Shown: positions 26,384 to 34,590 of the stretch, one piece after another
Position numbering within the stretch: position 1 is the first letter of the stretch
How the letters are laid out: each line of letters opens with the position of its first letter
Source: Verrucomicrobiota bacterium
GTDB lineage: Bacteria > Verrucomicrobiota > Verrucomicrobiia > Verrucomicrobiales > Akkermansiaceae
Length of the DNA stretch: 64,000 nt
Reading direction: 5' to 3'
Assembly: GCA_017301995.1 (NCBI GenBank)
Contig: JAFLEH010000006.1
Coordinates: forward strand, 186,001-250,000
Notes under the pieces: generated by a model
What the model was told of the DNA's origin: nothing
What the model saw: the letters and a program-made list of their open reading frames with translations, nothing else
Database searches by the model: none
Made by a program: the position numbers and the translations under genes

Positions 26384-28009
26384 TTAGGGCGGCGGTCCCT
26401 GCGGAATGCCCTGCGGCTGGCCGCCGGGCCGTTGGGGGCGGAACTCGTCCTCGGTGAGGGTCCCGTCGTGGTTTTTATCGAGCGTCTTGAGCGCCTCGGC
26501 CGCGCGGGCGAGTTCGTCGGCCTCGATGATGCCGTTTTGGTTCTTATCGAGCGCGGTGACGATGGGGGATGCGGGAAACGGACGGGAGCCGCCGATGTTA
26601 GGTTGTGCCGGGGCAGGGCCTTCGGTTGGACTGTCTGGAGGGCCGTCCCGCATGGGGGAGCGGTTTGCCGACGACTTCGGCGGAGTGTCCGCCTTGACTG
26701 CCGTGACCTCGCCGCCCCGGACGAGACGGACATAATTGAAGATCCGGATCACATCGCCTTGCGGGCCGCGGCCACGGGGAAATTGTTTGGGATCGCCAGC
26801 CTTCGGATCGCTGCGCTGGGCACCCGCGCCATGGACGTCCACGAAGCGGACCGGTCCTTGGTTGTTCGTCGCGTGCGGGCCGACGGTGGCCGTGGGACGG
26901 CCGCCGCCGCGCTGCATTTCCCCCATGAATCCTCCGGCCCGTCCGAATGCGACATACATCGCCGCCGCGCCGCCGAGGTGGCCGATGTGGGTGGTGCCGC
27001 TCCAGTAGTTCGGATAGTCCGGCTGGCCGGCCTCGTTGGTGATCCCCGAGCATGTCAGGACGGGGTCGATGGCAGGCGATTGGGTGGTGTCGGGCGCCCG
27101 CGAGTAATCCACGATGCTTTGGAGTTCCTTCACGTCCGGCAGCCGCCAGTCGTCGTGGCCGAGGTGTTTTTCCGAGTTCATTTGGGCGACCCAAGCGAGC
27201 GCCTGCTCCCAATTGAGGGCCTTGCCGCTGTCGGCTTTCGCCCAAACAAGCCCCGTGGCGCGGTCGGTGACGGTACCATCGCCATTGTCCTTGAAGTCGT
27301 TCTTGCCGTATTGGGGATTGCCGCGGACGCACATCACATGGAATCGGAACTTGCGGTTGGTGCCGGGCATGCCCTGGTCGTAGCCCTTGATGCGGCCGTC
27401 GGCGAAGTTGACCCCGAAGACCTTGTCGCCTCCGTTGCGTGGGGACTTCCCGGTGTATTTGGTGGACGAGGCGTATTGCGAGTCGATGATCCGTTCGTTA
27501 GAGGCGGGGTCGCCGTAGGCGAACTGGAAAACCTTGGTGTCGATGAACGGCCGGAGCGAGGAGGTGTCGTTGCCCTGGAGTCCGCTCGGATCGGTGCCGC
27601 GCCCGTCGAACAGCGAGTAGAGTTCCTTGATGGATGGCAGCCGCCAATCGGAAAACCCGCCGAATTTCGCCGCGTTGAGCTTCGCCGGATAGGCCAGGGC
27701 CTCCTCCCAGGTGAGCTTGTCGGTCGAATTGATTTTGCCGTCGGCATTGGTATCGGGCGAACGCTGCCAGACGAGGCCGGTCACGTCGTCGCGCGCGATT
27801 AGTTTATCCCGGCTCAGGGTGAAAGCGGGCGGGCGGGACTGATATTGGGCGTCCTGCCCGAAAAACGGCTCGCCCGGTTTCGGCGGATTCATCGGCCCGT
27901 GGTTGTCGAAACAGAGGTTCTGCGCGGTATCCGGAACCGGATAGGGCAGGGTGTCCGCGGCGAACGCGGGCAGGCTGGTTAGAGCGATCAGGCAGGTGGG
28001 AAGTCTCAT
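26384..28009 (-). CDS. Secreted Lcl/DUF1566 domain protein with C-terminal EF-hands
   Basis: 541 aa from ATG 28009, giving signal peptide 'MRLPTCLIALTSLPAFAA'. Two Lcl-type (DUF1566) modules follow: 'TGLVWQRSPD...GGFSDWRLPSIKELYSLFD' at ~60-150 and 'TGLVWAKADSG...GHDDWRLPDVKELQSIVD' at ~260-320. After a Pro-rich linker come two EF-hand calcium loops, 'DKNQNGIIEADE' and 'DKNHDGTLTEDE', near 480-520. The Lcl fold is known from surface lectin-like proteins such as Legionella Lcl, so a carbohydrate-binding surface role is plausible but inferred. Single gene; the C-terminus is Pro/Gly/Gln-rich. Confidence 0.8.
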   Translation of the reverse strand: MRLPTCLIALTSLPAFAADTLPYPVPDTAQNLCFDNHGPMNPPKPGEPFFGQDAQYQSRPPAFTLSRDKLIARDDVTGLVWQRSPDTNADGKINSTDKLTWEEALAYPAKLNAAKFGGFSDWRLPSIKELYSLFDGRGTDPSGLQGNDTSSLRPFIDTKVFQFAYGDPASNERIIDSQYASSTKYTGKSPRNGGDKVFGVNFADGRIKGYDQGMPGTNRKFRFHVMCVRGNPQYGKNDFKDNGDGTVTDRATGLVWAKADSGKALNWEQALAWVAQMNSEKHLGHDDWRLPDVKELQSIVDYSRAPDTTQSPAIDPVLTCSGITNEAGQPDYPNYWSGTTHIGHLGGAAAMYVAFGRAGGFMGEMQRGGGRPTATVGPHATNNQGPVRFVDVHGAGAQRSDPKAGDPKQFPRGRGPQGDVIRIFNYVRLVRGGEVTAVKADTPPKSSANRSPMRDGPPDSPTEGPAPAQPNIGGSRPFPASPIVTALDKNQNGIIEADELARAAEALKTLDKNHDGTLTEDEFRPQRPGGQPQGIPQGPPP

Positions 28010-28104
28010 GGCGGTGGTGGGTTGCGGTGGAGCAAACCACAATCCGTCCCCGTGGTCGCGCGATTTTACCGAATCTTAACACTTCCGGGGGCAACACGCC
28101 CCCG

Positions 28105-30387
28105 TCACGGTGCCGCAAGCAGCGCCATGTCGATGTACTGGCCGCCGGCGGTTTGGCGGGTGTGGATGGAGAGTTGGTTGCGGCCGGGTTTGAGCGCCTT
28201 TTTGAGGGCGTCGGTGACTTCGAACGACTCGTAGGCGTTGTTGAAACCGGAGCGTTCCCAGATTTTCGCGCCGTTAATATATACTTCCGTGGTTTCGTCG
28301 TGGAAAATGACGAGCGCTGCGGCGGAAAAATCCTTGCCGTTCCACTCGAAGGATCGGCGGAGCCAAATGTCCGGGGTTTCCCAGCGGGTGGTGGGGTTGT
28401 TGATGGTGCCGAACGGCGCGCGTGCTTCCTTCCACGCGCTGTCATCGAAGCCCGCGGCGAGCCAATCGCCCTTGGGTTCGGTGGTGGTGTAGCGGTAGGG
28501 TTGGCAAAGCGGGCCGTCCTGTCTGGCCCCGACGATCACCGACCATTCTCGATCCGCGGCCGCGCCGGGAGGCGGTGTGACCGGTCCGGTTTTCTCGTAA
28601 GCCGCGGCGCGGGAGGTGATGGCGTGCATCCGTTTGACATCGAACTTCGGCCTACGATCGTAGTAGTAGAGGCCGTTCTTCTCCTGTTCCACGTCGGTTA
28701 GCTGGGTATAACAAAACCCGAACAGATCCGGGTTGTCCAACTGCGCGTCCACCAGGCCCTTGTAGCGTTGATAGAACTCCTCCTCGGTCTTGGGGCCGGC
28801 CCCGTAGCCCCAGCCGCCCTCGGTGCTCCATCCGATGCCGCCGAACTCGCTGATCATGAACGGCACGCCGCAATCGCGGCCCGAGGCGCCCGCTCCGTAG
28901 CGGGACGGCAGGGGAAGGGCGCGGGAGCCGTTGAAAAAGTCCATCCAGCGCTTGCGGAAGCTGGCCGGATCCTGGTTGTAGTCGTGGTCGTCGCGCACTT
29001 CCGGATGGGTCACGCGGTGGGTCCAGCCGCTGGTTTCGAGGACCGGGCGGGTGGGATCGAGCACCTTGGTGAGCTGGAACACGATGTTCTGGATTTCCGC
29101 CGAGGGGGCCGGGCTTTCGTTGAACGGGCACCAGCCGACGATCGACGAATGGTTGCGGTCGCGCACCAGCGTTTCGTTCCACTCGTTGATATAGTTCGAG
29201 TAGTTTTCCGGCTGATAGTTGAAGCCCCAGTTGGGGAACTCGCCCCAGACCAGATAGCCGAGCTTGTCCGCCCAGTAGAGGAACCGCGGTTCGAAGACTT
29301 TCTGATGGAGCCGCGCGCCGTTGTAGCCCATGGCCATCGAGCGCTCGATGTCCTTGCGCAGCTCGTCGTCGGAGGGCGCGGTCCACACGCCGTCCGGATA
29401 GAACCCCTGGTCGAGGATCAGCCGCTGGAACACCGGCTTGTCATTGATGAGGATGGCGCGGCCCTTGATGGAGACCTTGCGCAGGCCGGCGTAGCTCGCC
29501 AGCGTGTCGAGGGTCCGGCCGCCGCTGGTTAGAGTGAACCTGAGATCATAGAGAAACGGCGAGCCCGGCTGCCACAGGCGCTTTTCCGCGAGCGGAAGCA
29601 CCAGCCGGTTGTTCCGCCAAACGGCGGGCACCGACTCCTTGGCCACGGGTTTTCCGTCGGCGAACGCCTCGGCGGTTAGGGAGAGGTCCGGGTCGGAGCC
29701 ATCGACCTCCGCCTCGATCAGGAACCGCGAGTGGTCGGGGTCCGGCACCACCGAAACGCCGGTCACAAAGGAGGAACCCACGGATTCCAGCCACACCGGT
29801 TGCCAGATGCCGGTGGTGCGGGTGTAGGAGCAGCCCTCGCTGATGGTGTGGGTTTGTTTTCCGGTCGGTTGTTTGCCGCTGGTGGTTTCGTCGAGCGCGC
29901 GGACCACGAGTTCGTTGGCGCCGGGCTTCAGAAGGCGGGTGATTTCGTGGGCAAACGACACGTTTCCGCCGGTGTGGACGCCGGCGAGGCGGCCGTTGAC
30001 CCAGACCCATGACTTGTAATCCACGCCGCCGAAGTTCAACCGCACGCGTTTGCCGGCCATGGCGGCGGGAACTTCGAACGAGCGGCGGTACCAGACGTTT
30101 TTCATCAGTCCGTAGTGGCCGATCCCGCTCAGTTTGCTTTCCGGGCAGAACGGAACCGTGATGCGGGTCATCAGGTCCTTGCCGGATGCCAGGCCGCGCG
30201 CCTCGCCGTCACCGGCCTGGTCGATTTCGAACTGCCATTCGCCATTGAGGGAGAGCCAATTCTCGCGGAACATGTCTGGGCGCGGGTGCTCGGGGCGGGG
30301 CAGGGACGGTGTATCGGCGGACGAGGCAGCCGATAGAAACGGCAGCAGTGCGGCCAGCGCGGTTAGGGTGGCGAAACGGGGTGTCAT
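28105..30387 (-). CDS. Secreted glycoside hydrolase family 2 protein
   Basis: 760 aa from ATG 30387, chosen because it begins a signal peptide ('MTPRFATLTALAALLPFLSAASSA'). N-terminal sugar-binding jelly roll ('WYRRSFEVPAAMAGKRVRLNFGGVDYKSWVWVNG'), Ig-like domain, then the TIM barrel. The catalytic acid is E424 in 'PFNESPAP' and the nucleophile E514 in 'MISEFGGIGW'. The GH2 family includes beta-galactosidases, glucuronidases and mannosidases; the substrate is undetermined. An extra ~130-residue C-terminal jelly-roll ('WIRRSF'-like 'WLRRSFEWNG', 'YINGAKIWERSGFNNAY') resembles a second carbohydrate-binding domain. A GACAAT box ends 6 nt before this ATG, but no -35 box was found. Confidence 0.9.
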   Translation of the reverse strand: MTPRFATLTALAALLPFLSAASSADTPSLPRPEHPRPDMFRENWLSLNGEWQFEIDQAGDGEARGLASGKDLMTRITVPFCPESKLSGIGHYGLMKNVWYRRSFEVPAAMAGKRVRLNFGGVDYKSWVWVNGRLAGVHTGGNVSFAHEITRLLKPGANELVVRALDETTSGKQPTGKQTHTISEGCSYTRTTGIWQPVWLESVGSSFVTGVSVVPDPDHSRFLIEAEVDGSDPDLSLTAEAFADGKPVAKESVPAVWRNNRLVLPLAEKRLWQPGSPFLYDLRFTLTSGGRTLDTLASYAGLRKVSIKGRAILINDKPVFQRLILDQGFYPDGVWTAPSDDELRKDIERSMAMGYNGARLHQKVFEPRFLYWADKLGYLVWGEFPNWGFNYQPENYSNYINEWNETLVRDRNHSSIVGWCPFNESPAPSAEIQNIVFQLTKVLDPTRPVLETSGWTHRVTHPEVRDDHDYNQDPASFRKRWMDFFNGSRALPLPSRYGAGASGRDCGVPFMISEFGGIGWSTEGGWGYGAGPKTEEEFYQRYKGLVDAQLDNPDLFGFCYTQLTDVEQEKNGLYYYDRRPKFDVKRMHAITSRAAAYEKTGPVTPPPGAAADREWSVIVGARQDGPLCQPYRYTTTEPKGDWLAAGFDDSAWKEARAPFGTINNPTTRWETPDIWLRRSFEWNGKDFSAAALVIFHDETTEVYINGAKIWERSGFNNAYESFEVTDALKKALKPGRNQLSIHTRQTAGGQYIDMALLAAP

Positions 30388-30604
30388 GGCGGGATTGTCT
30401 CGGGTTGGGGTTTGCGGGCGGTTGCCCGGCGTTTGCGGCAGATTCGTCTGACGAACGATCCGGATTCCGGGGTGATCCGTCAACTACCCATTCGGGTTGA
30501 GCGGTGACTGCCACGAATTCGCAGAAGAACGGTAGCCCGATTGGGGGGGATGGATTCCGGGGGCGTGGGGGTATTTTCCGAGCGAATCCCATTTTGTCCC
30601 CACC

Positions 30605-30634
30605 TTGACACAACCGGGCAGGCGTCGCTACCTT
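30605..30634 (+). promoter_or_regulatory. Predicted promoter of the LamG/beta-strand protein operon
   Basis: TTGACA (30605-30610) with an 18-nt spacer to TACCTT (30629-30634). The ATG is at 30670, so a leader of about 30 nt is expected, unlike the leaderless promoters elsewhere in the window. Confidence 0.5.
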
Positions 30635-30669
30635 TTGGTCGTTACCGTGTGCCCTTCCTTTCACCCCCG

Positions 30670-33600
30670 ATGTCCGCCATCCGCCAGTGCTGTTTAGCCA
30701 TTGCCGCCGCCCTTTGGGTGGGCGCGGGAGCGGGCTGGGCGGGCGAGGTTAGGAACCGAACCCGGTTGCTGGTGGACTTGGACGCGGCGGACTTCGCGAA
30801 TGGTGCCGGACATTGGCCGCAGCACTCGGGCGACACCGGGATTCCGGGGCATTTCATCCCCCGCGGATCGCCGACCCGCCAGACGGTGGCCGGGGCTCCG
30901 GCGGTGGTTTTCGATGGAGACGGGGATGCGTTTGTGGGGCCTATCACCACGGCGGCGCTGCACTCGTCGGGCGCTCCGTACAGTGTGGAGATTTGGGCGT
31001 TTCAGGGCAATATTCGTGAACAGGAGTCGTTGGTTTCGTGGGGCAGACGCGGCGGTCCGGACGCGACCTTCGCCGGCTTCCGCTATGGGGCGGATCCCGA
31101 GTTTGGCGCTGTGGCGCTGTGGGGCCCCTCGGAGATCGGCTATCACAAACTGCCGCCGCCCGGCCGCTGGCATCAGTTGGTGTTCACTTATGATGGAAAA
31201 CGGATGTCCGTATATGTGGATGGACAAGCCGACGGGGTGAAAACCGTGGGAGCGCTTGATCCGCACGACACCCTGCCGATCATGCTGGGCGCGGAATTGG
31301 GCGGCGACGGACAACCCGAGGGCAAGTTCACCCATTTGTCCGGCGCGCTCGGACTGGTGCGGATCCACGCCGACGCACTGGATCCCGGTGAAATCCTCCG
31401 GCGGTTCGAGCGCGATGCGCCGAGCTTCTCCGGGACTTCCGCGGTTCCGCTCGCCGGATTGCCGCGGCACCGCTACTCGTTCGGCCAAACCGCCGCCGCC
31501 GCGCCGGATGGCACCGCATTGACGGATTCGTTAGGCGGTGCGACCGCTTTCGTCCGCGGATCGGGCGCGAAGTTCACCGGCAAGGGGCTGCGTCTGCCGG
31601 GCGGGTCCTCCGCGGAGTCCGCCTATCTGGATTTCCCCAATCGGATCGTTTCCGCCGGGGAAAACGTGACGATCGAGATGTGGGTCACGCAGGAAGCCGC
31701 GCTCGACTGGGGCCGGATTCTATCAATCGGAACCAACCGCGCCGGCGAAATCCGCGCGCCCGGCGGTCGGTTCGAGGGGAGCGAAACGCTGACCCTTTTC
31801 GGCAATGTGGGAGCCGCGCCGGTGAACCGCTTCGCGCGTTCGGAAGGGCAACTCCTCAACGGCGGCCCCGATCGCGATCCGGCGGACTACCCGGCTTCGG
31901 AACTCGGGGAGGAGTTCCATCATGCGATCCTCTATGAAAAGGCGTTGTCCGAGTGGCGGTGGTACCGGAACGGGATTCTGATGGAGGTGATCCCCGATGC
32001 CGAGGGACCGGTGACACTGGATGACGTCAATAATTGGTTAGGCAGGTCCGAGTTTTCGGCGGACAACAACCTGCGGGGAACCTATCGGGAGTTCCGGGTC
32101 TATAACCGGGCGCTCGCCGAGGGCGAGATCTTCGGCAACTGGCGGAACGGACCCGACACCCTGCGCACCGTGACGCCGGTTCTGGCCGGACGCTGGCGCG
32201 GTGCCGCCCAAGGCCCGCGCGATTTCGACGCGGCGGAGAATTGGACCGGCAACATCGTTCCTAACGGCGCGGGCGCGGTCGCGGCGATCACGGGGCGCCC
32301 CAAGGGCGAGCAACGGATCGTGTTGGGATCGCGGATCGCGCTGGGGTCTCTAACGCTCGGATCGGAAACGCCGGATGGCGCCTACACGCTGGAGGCGAAG
32401 AACGCCGGTCGCCTGGTGCTCGACGCGGGTTCGGGCGGACCCGCGGCGCTGGCGCAGCTTCCGGACTCCCTGCCCACTTCGGTCGTGGTGCCGCTGGAGA
32501 TCCCGGCGGAGGCGGAGATCGCCAACCTCGCGAAGTCGCCGCTGGTGCTCGCCGGACCCGTTTCCGGCAGCGGGACCCTGGTGAAAACCGGCCCCGGACC
32601 GCTGTTTCTAACCGGCGAGAGCGTCGGATTCCAGGGTGCGGCGCGGATCCTGACCGGATCGCTGGTGATCGGACACGGAAACGGATCGGGCAGTCTGTCG
32701 GCGTCGAGGATTTCGGTGGCGAGGGACGCCACGCTCGGGGTGAACCGCCGGGACGACTGCGTCCTCGGGGTGGTGGCCGACGGTCCGGGACGTTTCGCCC
32801 ATCAGGGCACCGGGCGGCTGACACTCGACGACTCCGCCCACCTCGCTCTAACCGGATCAGTCGATGCCGAAGACGGGTCGGGTCCGCTCGTCAGCATGGG
32901 GACGATCGACGGCGCGGCCATGGTGAGGTCGGATTCGGAGTTGGTGCTGGACGCGCACAGCAACACCCGTGTTAGGGAGCACCTTTCGGCGGGCTATCAC
33001 AACGGCGGACGGATCACCATCCGCGACGGGGCGAATGTCACTCTGGCGGGCGGCGAGGGCGCGCTGAATGTCGGCGATGGCGGTGCCGGGCAAAGCGTGC
33101 TGGCGCTGGAGGGTGGCAATGTTTTCTGGAAAGAGTTATATGTTGGAAAAGCGAGCGGCACCAGTGGTGTGTTGCTCCAGACCGGCGGCGACCTGACGCG
33201 CCGGGGCGGCGACGCCGGGGACGCCAGGATCGGCGGCGCCTTCGAGGGCGATCCCAAGGTTTGGGGCGCTTGGCAAATGAAAGGCGGAACTTTCAGCACC
33301 GACTCCAACCTTCAGATCGGCGCGTATGGCCTCGGTTATCTGGAAATCGACGGCGGTACCGCGGTGGTGAAGGGGTTTCTGGGAGTGGGCCGCTTTCAGG
33401 ACGCACAACTCAACAAAAGCCGCGGCGTGGTGGATGTCAGATCGGGCCGTCTATCCACCAGCGGGCCCGACAAGCTGTTCACGGTCGGCGAGGAAGGGAT
33501 CGGCGTGCTGAACATCCGCGACCGCGGCACGGTACTCTGCTCCAACCGCATGATCATCGGCGGCGGGTCCCTGACCGCGGCGGGCAGGGGATCGGTCAAT

Positions 33601-34590
33601 CTCTCGAAGGGCGGGACGCTGATCGCCAGCGGCATCGGCCAGTTCAATCCCGCGGCCGCCTTCGGGGCTTTGTATTTCGACGGTGGTTTGGTTAGATCGG
33701 GTGCCCCGTCCGCGGCATTTGTGGAGGATCTCGACAGCGTGGTGATTGGCCCCGGCGGCGCGGTATTCGATACGAACGGCCACGAAGTCGCCATCGCGCA
33801 GCCGCTGGTCGCTCCGTTAGGGAATGGGGTGCGGTCAATCCCGGTGGGGAACGGTGGCGGCGGATATCTGGTGCCGCCGATCGTGGAAATCAGCGGCGGT
33901 GGCGGGACCGGGGCGGTGGCGGTGGCCGATCTGGCCGACGGGAAGGTTACCGGTCTAACGATCATCAATCCGGGGACCGGCTACACTTCGCCTCCGGGGG
34001 TTGGCATTCTGGGCGGCGGCGCGGGCGGCGGGGTAGTGGTCGGGACGCCCGAGTTGGGTGCCAACCATGGCGGCGGCCTCACGAAAACCGGCGATGGCTT
34101 GCTGATCTTGAGCGGCGCCTGCTCGTATCCGGGGCCGACTCTGGTGACCGGCGGCGAGTTGCGGATCAACGGCGATTTCGGATCGGCCAAGGGCCCGGTG
34201 GAGGTGTCAAAAGGCGCGACGCTTTCGGGCGGCGGGCATTTGGGCGGCGGCGTCCGGATCGCGGCGGGCGGGGTGATCGCTCCCGGACCCCACGGCGGTT
34301 CGCTGCGGGTGGATGGCGACGCGGAACTGCGGGGCACCCTGCGGCCGGGCGGAAGCGACAATCCGGCGGGAACCCTTGAGGTGAAAGGATCGCTCGATCT
34401 AACGGGTTCGGCGGTGGTGGTGGAGTCCACCTCGGGCACCGGCCGCGATCCGCAGGTGATCGCCACCTATGGCACGCTGCTCGGCAAGTTCGCCTCGGTT
34501 TCCGTGCCGAAGGGGTTCGTGATCGACTATCAATACGGCGGGCGTAACGAGATCGCCCTGGTTTCCACCAATCACACCGATGGCAACTGA
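30670..34590 (+). CDS. Giant secreted LamG and autotransporter-type beta-strand repeat protein
   Basis: 1306 aa from ATG 30670, which gives a signal peptide ('MSAIRQCCLAIAAALWVGAGAGWA'); the frame is open upstream but the predicted promoter lies there. Two LamG/concanavalin-like domains occupy ~70-270 and ~300-500 ('YSVEIWAFQGN', 'TIEMWVTQEAA'). From ~530 onward come Gly-rich beta-helix passenger repeats ('AENWTGNIVPN', 'LVKTGPGPLFLTGES', 'GGLTKTGDGLLILSGACSYPGPTLV'), matching the autotransporter-associated beta-strand repeat. There is no outer-membrane barrel and no PEP-CTERM tail, so the mode of surface attachment is unclear. The last 11 nt overlap the following sensor kinase gene, implying a shared transcript. 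Confidence 0.85.
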   Translation: MSAIRQCCLAIAAALWVGAGAGWAGEVRNRTRLLVDLDAADFANGAGHWPQHSGDTGIPGHFIPRGSPTRQTVAGAPAVVFDGDGDAFVGPITTAALHSSGAPYSVEIWAFQGNIREQESLVSWGRRGGPDATFAGFRYGADPEFGAVALWGPSEIGYHKLPPPGRWHQLVFTYDGKRMSVYVDGQADGVKTVGALDPHDTLPIMLGAELGGDGQPEGKFTHLSGALGLVRIHADALDPGEILRRFERDAPSFSGTSAVPLAGLPRHRYSFGQTAAAAPDGTALTDSLGGATAFVRGSGAKFTGKGLRLPGGSSAESAYLDFPNRIVSAGENVTIEMWVTQEAALDWGRILSIGTNRAGEIRAPGGRFEGSETLTLFGNVGAAPVNRFARSEGQLLNGGPDRDPADYPASELGEEFHHAILYEKALSEWRWYRNGILMEVIPDAEGPVTLDDVNNWLGRSEFSADNNLRGTYREFRVYNRALAEGEIFGNWRNGPDTLRTVTPVLAGRWRGAAQGPRDFDAAENWTGNIVPNGAGAVAAITGRPKGEQRIVLGSRIALGSLTLGSETPDGAYTLEAKNAGRLVLDAGSGGPAALAQLPDSLPTSVVVPLEIPAEAEIANLAKSPLVLAGPVSGSGTLVKTGPGPLFLTGESVGFQGAARILTGSLVIGHGNGSGSLSASRISVARDATLGVNRRDDCVLGVVADGPGRFAHQGTGRLTLDDSAHLALTGSVDAEDGSGPLVSMGTIDGAAMVRSDSELVLDAHSNTRVREHLSAGYHNGGRITIRDGANVTLAGGEGALNVGDGGAGQSVLALEGGNVFWKELYVGKASGTSGVLLQTGGDLTRRGGDAGDARIGGAFEGDPKVWGAWQMKGGTFSTDSNLQIGAYGLGYLEIDGGTAVVKGFLGVGRFQDAQLNKSRGVVDVRSGRLSTSGPDKLFTVGEEGIGVLNIRDRGTVLCSNRMIIGGGSLTAAGRGSVNLSKGGTLIASGIGQFNPAAAFGALYFDGGLVRSGAPSAAFVEDLDSVVIGPGGAVFDTNGHEVAIAQPLVAPLGNGVRSIPVGNGGGGYLVPPIVEISGGGGTGAVAVADLADGKVTGLTIINPGTGYTSPPGVGILGGGAGGGVVVGTPELGANHGGGLTKTGDGLLILSGACSYPGPTLVTGGELRINGDFGSAKGPVEVSKGATLSGGGHLGGGVRIAAGGVIAPGPHGGSLRVDGDAELRGTLRPGGSDNPAGTLEVKGSLDLTGSAVVVESTSGTGRDPQVIATYGTLLGKFASVSVPKGFVIDYQYGGRNEIALVSTNHTDGN

